64,000 bases of DNA from an uncultured Roseicyclus sp. (GTDB lineage Bacteria > Pseudomonadota > Alphaproteobacteria > Rhodobacterales > Rhodobacteraceae): positions 310,001 to 374,000 of the forward strand of contig CANMRT010000003.1 of the NCBI GenBank assembly GCA_947500415.1, in the 5' to 3' direction. The position numbers and the translations under genes are program-made. The notes beneath the pieces are model-generated. The model had not been told where the DNA came from. It saw only the letters and a program-made list of their open reading frames with translations, and searched no databases. This document shows positions 43,246 to 52,942 of the stretch, piece after piece; the first letter of the stretch is position 1, and each line of letters starts with the position of its first letter.

Positions 43246-43914
43246 TCATAGGAATGCGAGCCTTTGTTTCAGCCAGCGGTATGGTTCGGTTTCGTTCACA
43301 AAAAGGGCGTCCGCCGCCCATTTTCTCATAAGGTGGTGGTTCGGCAGCGCTGCCGCGATCCGGTCCAGCGACCACTGCGTTTCATAGAATTCGCCGTCGT
43401 CATATTCGGTGTAAAAATACCGCGTGTGCGCAAGCGTACTTGGACCGCCCTCAACCAGATCACCTTCGGCGCCTTGGACGTCAGCCCAGATGAAATCGAC
43501 ATCCGCTATTCCATGCTCTGCAGCCCAATTGTCGAGGCTGCGTAATGGTACGGTGACAGTTCCCTTGAATTTCAAACTGGGATGCGCATCGCACACCGCC
43601 TTTGGCTTATGGATGGAACCTGAATAGTCCCATGGGACATCTTCGCCACCGCGCGAGTAGCTATCGGATTGGTGGAATTCCACCACCCCGTCCTGTGCGC
43701 CGATGGCAATCTCGAACAAGGTCGCGCGCGGGCTTTTCACTTGGCTGCGCCACCGCTCGGCGGCACGTGGATCAGGCTCGAAGCAATAGACCGACGCATC
43801 CGGGAAATTATCCAGAAACCGAAGCGTATCGGTTCCGTCATTGCACCCGATCTCAAGTATCGTCGGGTCCGCTTTGCCCAAAAGGCGCGATATCGATTTG
43901 TGTTTCAATGCCAT
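43246..43914 (-). CDS. FkbM-type methyltransferase
   Basis: 222 residues, Rossmann SAM site ILEIGCNDGTDTLRFLDNFP and CFEPDPRAAERW, then the FkbM pattern VPLRSLDNWAAEHGIADVDF followed by IWADVQGAEGDLVEGG. FkbM enzymes O-methylate sugars or other small molecules. First of two methyltransferase-type passengers counted from sucD. Acceptor unknown; surface glycan methylation is a guess in view of the neighbouring methyltransferase. Confidence 0.88.
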   Translation of the reverse strand: MALKHKSISRLLGKADPTILEIGCNDGTDTLRFLDNFPDASVYCFEPDPRAAERWRSQVKSPRATLFEIAIGAQDGVVEFHQSDSYSRGGEDVPWDYSGSIHKPKAVCDAHPSLKFKGTVTVPLRSLDNWAAEHGIADVDFIWADVQGAEGDLVEGGPSTLAHTRYFYTEYDDGEFYETQWSLDRIAAALPNHHLMRKWAADALFVNETEPYRWLKQRLAFL

Positions 43915-43933
43915 GTGCAGTCCCGGACTTCAT

Positions 43934-44494
43934 TCATGGCGCGATCGGCATCAGCCGCTCCACAAACATGAAGGTTTCAACGCCGTGGGGGCCGGGCCGT
44001 GTGCCTACGTGAACAACCGCAATGCGCCGTGGGTTCAAGAAGCGCGCGCCCAACAGGGCTGTGCCTTGCGTTGAGCGATACCGGTCGGGCACCGGCGCTT
44101 CGTTGCGAATGCCTTCCATCTCCAAACCGGATACAGCAGCACTTGCCGCAAGCTCAGCAAAATCCCCGTCGAAAGCGACTTCGCACCGACGATCCGTGCC
44201 AGCGGTTGCAGGGCGCCCCGTCACCGGCGATGGCGCGACTGACGAGAATGGATCAAGGTCATAGAAATCCACACGCACCCCGGCCTGATCAAGTACACGC
44301 TCTGCACGATCCGCCGTCATGAAAGGGCTGAAACAATTCGCTGCAAAAGCCGCGCTGCCGCGTTCGGCCACCTGCGCTGCCGTTAGCTCTTGTTGCGCCT
44401 GAACCCGCACGGTGGCGAGCGCCACAAGGGCCACAACACCTGACAGATGCAGGGTCGCCCAGACAAGGCTGCGGATGCGCTTCGGGCCCGTCAT
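43934..44494 (-). CDS. Exported hypothetical protein (passenger between sucC and sucD)
   Basis: 186 residues. Signal sequence or anchor RSLVWATLHLSGVVALVALA ends at VQAQQ; mature part has FAANCFSPFMTADRAERVLD and a second cysteine in TDRRCEVAFDG. The spacing of these blocks loosely matches the exported protein at 45303 ([20 protein letters not shown]), hinting at distant kinship. Overlaps the methyltransferase stop by ATGA. No family name recognised. Confidence 0.75.
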   Translation of the reverse strand: MTGPKRIRSLVWATLHLSGVVALVALATVRVQAQQELTAAQVAERGSAAFAANCFSPFMTADRAERVLDQAGVRVDFYDLDPFSSVAPSPVTGRPATAGTDRRCEVAFDGDFAELAASAAVSGLEMEGIRNEAPVPDRYRSTQGTALLGARFLNPRRIAVVHVGTRPGPHGVETFMFVERLMPIAP

Positions 44495-45303
44495 GCAGCG
44501 TCTCTTTCGAACAGGACGTTAATGTTGTCGTCGAGTGGCAAACGGATCGGGTTCAGCAAGCGCATTGTGAAACCGGTGCGTTGCGCCAAATCGCGCAGCG
44601 TATCCAGCGTGAAGTATTGAACGTGATCGGGATAACGCAGCCCGACCCATTTGCGTTGGAAGATCCGGCGTCCGACAGAGTTGAAATTCGGCACCCGAAC
44701 ATAGGCGCGCCCACCAGGTTTCAGGATGCGAGCCACATGCTGCAAGACCGGGCGCGGATGCTCCTCATGCTCCAAGTACGAGCGCAGGATCACGCCGTCG
44801 AACATGGCATCAGGAAAGGCCTGGATCGCCTCAGCTCCGGGGCCGTGAATGCAATATCCACCATGGGCGCGCAGATTTGCATCGGCCATCGTCGCCAACT
44901 CTTCCGAGATTTCGATGCCGTATTGCGTGAAGCCCGGATATTGCAACGACGCGCTGGAGCAGCCCACGTTCAACAGGTTACCGCTGCCGAACCACTCCGC
45001 ATATCGCACGGCATCGGGTTTGCGTCCGATCTTATGCCGCCATCTGGTCGCGAGGTCCGCCCGCTGCAAAAGTGGTTGAGCCTCCATCCGCGCGGCCTTC
45101 TCAGTGACCCACGTTTTTTCCCAAGCAAAATCCTCGACCAGCGCCTCATATCCCGGCGGGTTTGTCAGATAGACAAGATCGCATGACCGGCACCGCCCCA
45201 TCCGCCAGTCATCGCGATGGAACTTGGGGAATTCCGCTGGCTCCCCCTCGCCGCACGAAGGACAAAGCCGTTGTTGGGTTTGCGATGCAGCGCCGTCAGC
45301 CAT
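44491..45303 (-). CDS. Class I SAM methyltransferase with N-terminal zinc ribbon
   Basis: 270 residues. A zinc-ribbon-like head (CPSCGEGEPAEF ... CRSCDLVYLTNPP) and a methyltransferase core (GNLLNVGCSSASLQYPGF, FDGVILRSYLEHEEHPRPVL, ARILKPGGRAYVRVPNF). This layout is known in sugar C- or O-methyltransferases of glycan clusters. GAAGGG eight bases before the ATG at 45303 favours it over the ATG at 45309; that ATG forms TGATG with the preceding stop. Confidence 0.87.
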   Translation of the reverse strand: MADGAASQTQQRLCPSCGEGEPAEFPKFHRDDWRMGRCRSCDLVYLTNPPGYEALVEDFAWEKTWVTEKAARMEAQPLLQRADLATRWRHKIGRKPDAVRYAEWFGSGNLLNVGCSSASLQYPGFTQYGIEISEELATMADANLRAHGGYCIHGPGAEAIQAFPDAMFDGVILRSYLEHEEHPRPVLQHVARILKPGGRAYVRVPNFNSVGRRIFQRKWVGLRYPDHVQYFTLDTLRDLAQRTGFTMRLLNPIRLPLDDNINVLFERDAA

Positions 45304-45725
45304 CACCATTGCCCTTCAATACTGGCGCGCAGGTAGAGACCTTCGACATCTTCAATGCGGACAATCTCAATATCATTGGATCGCGGGCCAATGACCTGGG
45401 CGGTCGATTGACGGAAAGCGGCGCGGTCGGCACCATCTTGGTTTGCCGCAAAGACCATCGAACAGACTTGCCCCGCAGGATTCACCGACATGTCGAATTG
45501 CTGGTGAAAATAGGTTCCCGTCTCAGGGTTCGGCACCATTCCGGCATTGGCCAGCATCGTCTGCGCCTCAAACAACGACCCGCTTTCCAAACATGCTGCC
45601 GCGAACAGACGTGCCAACACGGCCGGGTTCGCCACGGCATCCCCGACAGATGGCGCCTGTGCCTGCGCAGGTGCGCCCAAGAATAGCACACCGGCGACAG
45701 CTGTCAGAATGCGGAAGCGGCCCAT
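45303..45725 (-). CDS. Exported hypothetical protein directly after sucC
   Basis: 140 residues: signal peptide [20 protein letters not shown], then an alpha-beta mature domain with two cysteines (FAAACLESG and QVCSMVF). It starts five bases after the sucC stop. No recognised family; loosely like the exported protein at 43934. Position inside a TCA operon gives no functional clue by itself. Confidence 0.78.
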   Translation of the reverse strand: MGRFRILTAVAGVLFLGAPAQAQAPSVGDAVANPAVLARLFAAACLESGSLFEAQTMLANAGMVPNPETGTYFHQQFDMSVNPAGQVCSMVFAANQDGADRAAFRQSTAQVIGPRSNDIEIVRIEDVEGLYLRASIEGQW

Positions 45726-45730
45726 CGGGC

Positions 45731-46924
45731 TTACCCTTTCACGGCCTGCACGATCTTTTCGGCACCGTCTTTGAGGTCGTCGGCGGCGATCACGTTCAAC
45801 CCGGACGTATTGATGATCTCTTTGCCCTTTTCGACGTTTGTGCCTTCCAGGCGCACAACCAATGGCACTTCCAGACCGACCTCTTTCACAGCCGCAACCA
45901 CGCCTTCCGCGATGATGTCACAGCGCATGATGCCGCCGAAGATATTCACCAGAATGCCCTTCACGTTCGGATCGGACGTGATGATCTTGAAGGCCTCCGT
46001 CACCTTCTCTTTCGTGGCGCCACCGCCCACATCAAGGAAGTTCGCAGGCTCGGCCCCGTACAGCTTGATGATGTCCATCGTTGCCATTGCCAGACCCGCA
46101 CCATTGACCATGCAGCCAATCTCACCATCCAGCGCGATGTAGTTGAGGTCATATTTCGATGCGGCGAGTTCCTTGGGGTCTTCTTCCGTTTCGTCGCGCA
46201 GGGCTGCAATGTCCTGATGGCGATAAACCGCGTTTCCGTCGAAGCCGACCTTCGCGTCCAACACCTTCAGATCACCGCTGTCGGTCACGATCAGCGGGTT
46301 GATCTCTAGCATCTCCATGTCCTTCTCAACGAAGGCACTGAACAGCTGACCCATCAACTTCACACATTGCTTGACCTGTTGGCCTTCCAGTCCCAGCGAA
46401 AACGCAACGCGGCGGCCATGGTAGGGTTGATAGCCAGTGGCCGGATCAACGCTGAAGCTGAGGATTTTCTCGGGCGTCTCGGCAGCGACCTCTTCGATGT
46501 CCATGCCACCTTCGGTTGAGCATACAAAACTGATGCGGCTGGTCTGGCGGTCCACCAACAGGGCCAGATACATCTCTGTCTCGATGCCTGAGCCGTCTTC
46601 GATGTAGATGCGATTGACCTGCTTTCCGGCAGGGCCTGTCTGGTGCGTCACGAGCGTGCGACCAAGCATCTTCTTGGCCTCATCCGCAGCTTCCTCAACC
46701 GATTTGGCAAGGCGCACGCCGCCCGCGTCACCGGCATCCGCTTCCTTGAAGCTGCCTTTGCCGCGACCCCCTGCGTGGATCTGTGCCTTCACCACCCATA
46801 GTGGTCCATCCATCTCGCCCGCAGCCGTCTTGGCGTCTTCCGCCTTTAACACGACGCGTCCGTCCGAGACCGGAGCCCCATATTGCCGCAGAAGCGCCTT
46901 CGCCTGGTACTCATGGATGTTCAT
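45731..46924 (-). CDS. sucC: Succinyl-CoA ligase, beta subunit
   Basis: 397 residues, ATP-grasp enzyme: [20 protein letters not shown], nucleotide site [19 protein letters not shown], metal and phosphate region [20 protein letters not shown], and the CoA-ligase domain [36 protein letters not shown]. First gene of the long suc transcript; two TGTGATCACA palindromes lie 111-141 bases upstream. Confidence 0.98.
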   Translation of the reverse strand: MNIHEYQAKALLRQYGAPVSDGRVVLKAEDAKTAAGEMDGPLWVVKAQIHAGGRGKGSFKEADAGDAGGVRLAKSVEEAADEAKKMLGRTLVTHQTGPAGKQVNRIYIEDGSGIETEMYLALLVDRQTSRISFVCSTEGGMDIEEVAAETPEKILSFSVDPATGYQPYHGRRVAFSLGLEGQQVKQCVKLMGQLFSAFVEKDMEMLEINPLIVTDSGDLKVLDAKVGFDGNAVYRHQDIAALRDETEEDPKELAASKYDLNYIALDGEIGCMVNGAGLAMATMDIIKLYGAEPANFLDVGGGATKEKVTEAFKIITSDPNVKGILVNIFGGIMRCDIIAEGVVAAVKEVGLEVPLVVRLEGTNVEKGKEIINTSGLNVIAADDLKDGAEKIVQAVKG

Positions 46925-47034
46925 GGGATCGGTCCGTTTTGTTGGTCAGGTTACGCTAGACCTCGCACAACTTTTAGGTGCAAGGAAACGAGAAAGTTCA
47001 GGTTTTACAGGGTTTCAGGGCAAAATTCTACATT

Positions 47035-47065
47035 TGTGATCACAGTTAGAAAAAGTGTGATCACA
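47035..47065. promoter_or_regulatory. Paired TGTGATCACA operators between sucC and a divergent glycosyltransferase gene
   Basis: Two exact copies (47035-47044 and 47056-47065) separated by 11 bases, 21 bases centre to centre, two helical turns. They lie in the 246-base divergent gap, 111 bases before sucC and 106 bases before the glycosyltransferase ATG. The same pair with the same spacing precedes sdhC. Confidence 0.75.
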
Positions 47066-47170
47066 AATTCTGACCTGTATACCGCTACACCCGACTCACT
47101 GCGGGCTTGCCGATTTTCACGATCCGGCGCAGCGTAGTCCAAGATCAATGCGTCAACGCGGCGAGGGAAC

Positions 47171-48184
47171 ATGACAGGCACAGCGCGTTGGGGGATCGTG
47201 GCCACAGTGGCCGAACCTGCGCCGCTGGTGATGGCCTTTGTGGCGCACTACCTTCAGCTCGGCGCATTCGAGATCCACATTTATCTGGATGAACCGGACG
47301 ATCCCGTCGGCGACATTCTCAAGTGGCTTCCCCCTGTCCACGTCACCCGATGCGACGAAGCCTATTGGAAAGCTACCGCGCCCCGCCGCCCGCGCCGCCA
47401 CAACAACCGCCAATCGGCCAATGCCACCCATGCGCAGGCGAAGTCGAAGGTTGAATTCCTGCTTAGCTGCGATGCGGATGAGTTTCTGCGCCCTGCCTCG
47501 GATGTCCCCGCACAATTGGCCGAAATCCCGGAGCGGTTGACTTGGCTAAAGGTCTTCAACCTCGAACGCACCATGATCCGAGGCACTCCCCAACGCACAA
47601 TTTTCGACGGTGCCTTCAAGGTTCACTACCAAGGCAGCACCGAAACACCGCTGCGCACGTCAGATTTGGCACCGATGGGCTTTACCGGCCACGCCGCAGG
47701 CAAGCCTTTCGTCCGCACCAAAATCGGTATGAACATCGGCATCCACGTTCCACGGCACGGCCATATCAAAGCGCGGGTTGTGCCACCGCACCATCCCGCC
47801 GATCAGATCGAGCTCATCCATTTCGACGGCCTCACACCGCTCCATTGGGCGGGAAAGTTCATTCGCCAAGCCGCGCAAACACCGGATCGGTTGGAACAGC
47901 TACCCCCTTTCCGCATCGCGCAATGGCGAAGGATCGCCGCTTGCCTCAGCGACCCAGAGGCACTGCGCGCGCTCTATGATGAAATCAACGGATACGACTC
48001 GCCGGAATTGGATGCTTTAGAAGTGGACGGCTTTATCGTTCGCGAGGTCTTTGATCCCACCCCTGCCCTCGCAAGTGCGTTTCCCGGACACTCTGTCGAC
48101 CTTACCCCGCAGGCCTTCGACGATCTCCTGCAGCCACGCATTGATCGCTGGCTGCGCATCGCCCGGAAGAACGGCGTCCTCTAG
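47171..48184 (+). CDS. Glycosyltransferase family 2-like protein
   Basis: 337 residues. The N-terminus WGIVATVAEPAPLVMAFVAH and the DxD-like metal motif FLLSCDADEFLRP fit the GT2/GT92-type proteins in which a short N-terminal GT-A core meets a variable C-terminal part. No membrane helix, so it acts in the cytosol on a nucleotide sugar and an unknown acceptor. Divergent from sucC; its stop shares CTAG with the LicD gene stop. Confidence 0.8.
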   Translation: MTGTARWGIVATVAEPAPLVMAFVAHYLQLGAFEIHIYLDEPDDPVGDILKWLPPVHVTRCDEAYWKATAPRRPRRHNNRQSANATHAQAKSKVEFLLSCDADEFLRPASDVPAQLAEIPERLTWLKVFNLERTMIRGTPQRTIFDGAFKVHYQGSTETPLRTSDLAPMGFTGHAAGKPFVRTKIGMNIGIHVPRHGHIKARVVPPHHPADQIELIHFDGLTPLHWAGKFIRQAAQTPDRLEQLPPFRIAQWRRIAACLSDPEALRALYDEINGYDSPELDALEVDGFIVREVFDPTPALASAFPGHSVDLTPQAFDDLLQPRIDRWLRIARKNGVL

Positions 48185-49047
48185 GCGGCAACAGCCTTCA
48201 AAAAAACTTCAAACTTTGCGTTGGCCTCTTTCCAACCAAAGGTCCAACCCTCGTTTGGCACCCGCCAGTTGTCCCCGTAATTCGACGCCAACATCGCCTC
48301 GGCATCTGCAGGGATTTTCAACCCCGTAACCGCGTGATCACCAAAGGGCAGTAGCTGTCCTCGGCTCAAGTTTCCGAACGTATGGGGATAAACGAAAACT
48401 CGGTCCTCTGCGTCGATCCACGCCGGAAAAAGATCGACACCAAAAACGCCTATCTTGTTCAATTTCAGCGTCACACCGCTCCACGATGATCGCTCAACAC
48501 CGACGCCTTCCGCGATCAACCGGTCACACAGCGCGATCCACTCGCGGGCGGCCCCGGCTTCATCGCGCGCTTCAAGCAGCACGCCCAAATCGATGTCGTT
48601 GTCGTACTGCAACAAAGTGCCTTCGCGCACGATCCCAAGCAGCGTCCCGGAATTGGCGAACACCTCCAACCCCAGCTCAGCCATCCGCGCCGCCAAGGCG
48701 TGGCAATCGGCCATCACGGCATCGACGTCTGCGCCCCGAAAACTCGCGGTGTAGGAACTGCCATTGGGCAGGTAGAACCCCAGGTCATCCTCAATCACCC
48801 GCAGAAATTCGTAATACTCCGCTTCCTGCCCCGCTTTCCGGCTCACCCGGCTGAGGCGTGCGATCAGGCGTTGTGCTGCAAATGCTTTGTTCCGCGTCGC
48901 GCAGTGCAAAACGATCCACGCCTGCATCCAGGCCGTGTCGTTCCGGTCCCGCACAGCCTCAAGCGCCTCGAAATAACGCTCATAGTCCGCCTTCGAGAAC
49001 CTATCGCCACGCGCCTTGTCCCAAACTTCGGCAATCAGATCGCTCAA
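48181..49047 (-). CDS. LicD-family phosphotransferase-like protein
   Basis: 288 residues. The LicD core is clear: EVFANSGTLLGIVREGTLLQ then YDNDIDLGVLLEARD (DxD metal site), and LASNYGDNWRVPNE near the end. LicD proteins transfer phosphocholine or similar alcohol phosphates from CDP-activated donors to glycans. An N-terminal helical region of about 90 residues is extra. It overlaps the cytidylyltransferase gene by ATGA, which would supply a CDP-activated donor. Confidence 0.88.
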   Translation of the reverse strand: MSDLIAEVWDKARGDRFSKADYERYFEALEAVRDRNDTAWMQAWIVLHCATRNKAFAAQRLIARLSRVSRKAGQEAEYYEFLRVIEDDLGFYLPNGSSYTASFRGADVDAVMADCHALAARMAELGLEVFANSGTLLGIVREGTLLQYDNDIDLGVLLEARDEAGAAREWIALCDRLIAEGVGVERSSWSGVTLKLNKIGVFGVDLFPAWIDAEDRVFVYPHTFGNLSRGQLLPFGDHAVTGLKIPADAEAMLASNYGDNWRVPNEGWTFGWKEANAKFEVFLKAVAA

Positions 49048-49502
49048 AGGGAGGCCGCCTTGTCATTCAGGGTCTCAATCAAGTGTTTGATCTCGCCCAG
49101 TTGCTCACTGCGCAGCGCATCCATGTAGGCCTTCAGCGACGTTGTCGAGATATCCTCGGTCCGCGGCAGATAGACGACCTCACACAGGTCGCCCAGATCA
49201 TCAAATTTGCCACTCCAATCGTTGCCCATGGCGAAGATATCGATCTTCTGCTCAACGATGTCCGTGCGTTTCTGCGCCCAGTCGTTCTCCGGCAACACGG
49301 CATCAACAAAGCGGCAAGCCGACAGGATTTCTGCCCGCTGATCATATGGAATGACCGAGCTTTTGCCCTTGATGGCGTTGAATTCATCGGTGGAGACGCA
49401 CACCGTCAAATGGTCGCCAAGGCTCGCCAAGCGCTGCAACAGGCGCACGTGGCCGATGTGGAACAGGTCGAACGTTCCGTAGGTGATCACACGTTTTGGC
49501 AA
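49044..49502 (-). CDS. Glycerol-3-phosphate cytidylyltransferase-like (TagD family)
   Basis: 152 residues, HIGH-superfamily nucleotidyltransferase: ITYGTFDLFHIGHVRLLQRL (GTFDxFHxGH), FNAIKGKSSVIPYDQRAEIL, and the terminal signature RTEDISTTSLKA (RTxGISTT). It activates glycerol phosphate or a similar alcohol phosphate with CTP. Coupled to the LicD gene, it suggests a two-step route for decorating a glycan or lipid with a phospho-alcohol. Exact substrate unknown. Confidence 0.9.
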   Translation of the reverse strand: MPKRVITYGTFDLFHIGHVRLLQRLASLGDHLTVCVSTDEFNAIKGKSSVIPYDQRAEILSACRFVDAVLPENDWAQKRTDIVEQKIDIFAMGNDWSGKFDDLGDLCEVVYLPRTEDISTTSLKAYMDALRSEQLGEIKHLIETLNDKAASL

Positions 49503-49594
49503 GGTCTGCTCTCTGCCTTATTTTGTTAGCCCCGTTAGAATCCACTCCGCCCGCGCGTTCAAGAATTATTTGGGGTTTCGCCAAGGTCGCCCTT

Positions 49595-49627
49595 CAAACG
49601 AAAACGGCCGGGTACAAGACCCGGCCG
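49595..49627 (-). terminator. Rho-independent terminator of mdh
   Basis: On the minus strand CGGCCGGGT pairs perfectly with ACCCGGCCG around a five-base loop and is followed by TTTTCGTTT, 25 bases after the mdh stop. Nine GC-rich pairs plus a T-rich run make this a convincing intrinsic terminator that separates mdh from the cytidylyltransferase gene. Confidence 0.9.
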
Positions 49628-49651
49628 AATAAGTCGTCTTATGCAAATGGC

Positions 49652-50704
<1,053 letters not shown>

Positions 50705-50718
50705 TCAATCCCATGCGA

Positions 50719-51024
50719 TCAGAGGTCTTCACCGCCTGGCTGGGGCTCCATGGTTGAGAAATGCTGGCCCGCCGCCATCAGGCATGTTGTGCCATTTGGC
50801 GAGGTCACCGTGATCGTCCAAGTGCCTGTTTCCTCTGAAACATAGACCTCGACGATGCGATTTTGGTGTGCCAGCCCCATGCCGCGAACTTGCTCTCCGT
50901 AGCGGCCGGTCAATTCATTCACGACCATCTCGCGCTGACCACAGAGCATATTTTGCGCAGATGCCGGATTGGTGGCGAAAATGGCGAGGCCGACAATGGC
51001 CAAGGATGCGATTCTGTTCATCAT
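50719..51024 (-). CDS. Small exported hypothetical protein
   Basis: 101 residues with signal peptide RIASLAIVGLAIFATNPASA and a mature part of about 78 residues with two cysteines (NMLCGQREM and TTCLMAAGQ). Typical of small periplasmic proteins seen often in Rhodobacteraceae; I know no function. Ends 104 bases upstream of mdh on the same strand. Confidence 0.75.
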   Translation of the reverse strand: MMNRIASLAIVGLAIFATNPASAQNMLCGQREMVVNELTGRYGEQVRGMGLAHQNRIVEVYVSEETGTWTITVTSPNGTTCLMAAGQHFSTMEPQPGGEDL

Positions 51025-51326
51025 GTCGTCAGTCCCATTCTTTGGGGCGCGACGTCATGCAAACCGAAGAAAATGCAATTCGGCGCCCAGTTCCTTTTGG
51101 AACGACCTCCGAATTTCCGGGGCTCTTTGGGCCCCTGCTGCACCAAGATGACCAGAAAAAGGTTAATGTCACGTGAACTACGCTGCAAATTCTGGGCCGG
51201 CACTGATCCATTGGGTTTTTTGCGCGTAATATTGTTGCGCAACATTCCGCAGTGCAGCAAGAGACTTGCGCTTGCAGCATGAATGTGGTCCCTCAAGGGA
51301 AACGACAGCAAGGAATCCACCTCGCC

Positions 51327-52184
51327 ATGATCCGCCCTTACCGCTCCGTTCTCTACATCCCGGCCTCGCGCGCCCGCGCGCTGGAAAAGGCGAAATCACT
51401 TCCCGTGGACGCGATTATCTTCGATCTGGAAGATGCCGTGGCGGTTGAGGAAAAGGCCAACGCACGCGCACTTCTACGTGACACGCTTATCGAAGGCGGT
51501 TTTGGAACCCGTGCACAAATTGTGCGGATCAATGGCATTGATACCGATTGGGGCGCCGATGACCTCGCCATGATCGCCTCAGCCAAACCCCAGGCGATCC
51601 TTCTGCCCAAAGTGAACAGCGCGCAGGATATCGAGGCGCTTGCAGCGTTGCTCGACGCCAACCCTGACACGGCAGACACCGAAATCTGGGCGATGATGGA
51701 AACACCAGAAGGCATCCTCAATGCCGCTGAAATTGCCGCGGCACCCCGCATGGCCGGGTTTGTGATGGGCACCAATGACCTTGCCAAAGACCTCGGCGCC
51801 CGAACGCGTGAGGCGATGGTGACGTCGCTGCAAATCTGCCTTCTCGCCGCCCGCGCCCATGGCCTCGCGTGTATTGATGGCGTCTACAATGCGTTCCGCG
51901 ACGAAGAAGGTCTCGCGCAGGAATGCGCACAGGGCCGCGATTTCGGTTTCGACGGCAAAACCCTGATCCACCCGGCGCAAGTCGCCACTGCCAACGCCGT
52001 CTTCGCCCCAAGCCCCGAGGAAATCGACCTCGCCCGCCGCCAGATCGAGGCCTTTGAGCAAGCCGAAGCAAGGGGCGAAGGGGTCGCCGTTGTTGATGGC
52101 AAGATCGTCGAAAACCTGCACGTCGCCACCGCCCGCGCCACCCTGGCCAAGGCGGATGCAATAGCCACAAGCGAGGCCGCATAA
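51327..52184 (+). CDS. mcl2: CoA ester lyase family, probable (3S)-malyl-CoA thioesterase Mcl2
   Basis: 285 residues, CitE/HpcH-like TIM barrel: RSVLYIPASRARALEKA, IIFDLEDAVAVEEKANAR, WAMMETPEGILNAAEIA, GTNDLAKDLGA, GKTLIHPAQVATANAVF. In Rhodobacter the 285-residue form is Mcl2, which hydrolyses (3S)-malyl-CoA in the ethylmalonyl-CoA pathway, while the longer Mcl1 (about 318) is the lyase; length and the nearby mch favour Mcl2. The track ORF starts 25 codons earlier. Overlaps nnrU by one base (TAATG). Confidence 0.85.
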   Translation: MIRPYRSVLYIPASRARALEKAKSLPVDAIIFDLEDAVAVEEKANARALLRDTLIEGGFGTRAQIVRINGIDTDWGADDLAMIASAKPQAILLPKVNSAQDIEALAALLDANPDTADTEIWAMMETPEGILNAAEIAAAPRMAGFVMGTNDLAKDLGARTREAMVTSLQICLLAARAHGLACIDGVYNAFRDEEGLAQECAQGRDFGFDGKTLIHPAQVATANAVFAPSPEEIDLARRQIEAFEQAEARGEGVAVVDGKIVENLHVATARATLAKADAIATSEAA

Positions 52185-52735
52185 TGGGTTGGGTTCTTCT
52201 GATCGCCGGTGTCGCCCTGTGGTGGGGCGCGCACCTGTGGAAACGCATGGCCCCAGCGTCGCGCGAGCGTTTTGGTGACGCAGGCAAAGGCATCGTCGCA
52301 GGTCTGCTGGTCGTGTCGATCGTCCTGATGGTCATCGGCTACAGAAACGCGGATGGACCGATCTGGTGGGGCCGCTCTTCAGCTCTGGTCGGTATCAACA
52401 ACCTGTTGATGGTGTTCGCGTTTTACCTCTTCGCCTCTTCCGGTGCGAAGACACGCATCACCCGCAAGATCAAAAACCCGCAGCTGACCGCCTTCAAGAT
52501 TTGGGCCTTCGCACATCTGCTGGTAAACGGTGACCTGGCATCATTCGTTTTGTTTGGCGGACTGCTGGCTTGGGCGGTTGCTCAGGTCATCATCCTGAAA
52601 CGCGCGGGGGTCCCATGGGAGCCGCCGCATCCCGTCCCCGTCAAGAAGGAAGTCACGGCCGTTGTCGCCACGCTTGTCGTGGCGGCAGTGGTCATGGGCA
52701 TCCACTATTGGCTCGGCGTAACGCCTTGGGGATAA
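52184..52735 (+). CDS. NnrU-family membrane protein
   Basis: 183 residues, five membrane helices, with GVALWWGAHLWKRMAPASRE, IWWGRSSALVGINNLLMVFA and NPQLTAFKIWAFAHLLVNGD, features of the NnrU family first linked to nitrite/nitric oxide reduction. Here it lies between mcl2 and mch, so a denitrification role is doubtful. Starts at the mcl2 stop (TAATGG) and so is co-translated. Confidence 0.9.
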   Translation: MGWVLLIAGVALWWGAHLWKRMAPASRERFGDAGKGIVAGLLVVSIVLMVIGYRNADGPIWWGRSSALVGINNLLMVFAFYLFASSGAKTRITRKIKNPQLTAFKIWAFAHLLVNGDLASFVLFGGLLAWAVAQVIILKRAGVPWEPPHPVPVKKEVTAVVATLVVAAVVMGIHYWLGVTPWG

Positions 52736-52738
52736 CAG

Positions 52739-52942
52739 ATGAAGATCTACCGTTTGCTGACCGAAGATGACACTTCGGCCTTCTGCCACAAGGTGTCCGA
52801 GGCATTGTCAAAAGGCTGGGTGCTTCACGGCGACCCGACCATGACATTCGACGCCGCGCGCGGCGTGGTCCGGTGCGGGCAGGCCGTAACCAAAGACATC
52901 GATGCGCCCTACACGCCAGACATGAAGCTTGGCCAACAATGA
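52739..52942 (+). CDS. DUF1737 protein
   Basis: 67 residues: MKIYRLLTEDDTSAFCHKVS and LSKGWVLHGDPTMTFDAARG match the DUF1737 pattern (YRLLxGxDDxxFC..V...L..GW.L.G.P). Small cytosolic protein of unknown function. Three bases after nnrU and overlapping mch by ATGA, so an ordinary member of the mcl2-mch operon. Confidence 0.9.
   Translation: MKIYRLLTEDDTSAFCHKVSEALSKGWVLHGDPTMTFDAARGVVRCGQAVTKDIDAPYTPDMKLGQQ

Noticed and set aside
49477-49500. A TGTGATCACA-like site (TGTGATCACC) at the start of the cytidylyltransferase gene
   Set aside because: It lies within codons 4-7 (R-V-I-T), is not a perfect palindrome and has no partner copy, so it is not counted in the operator set.
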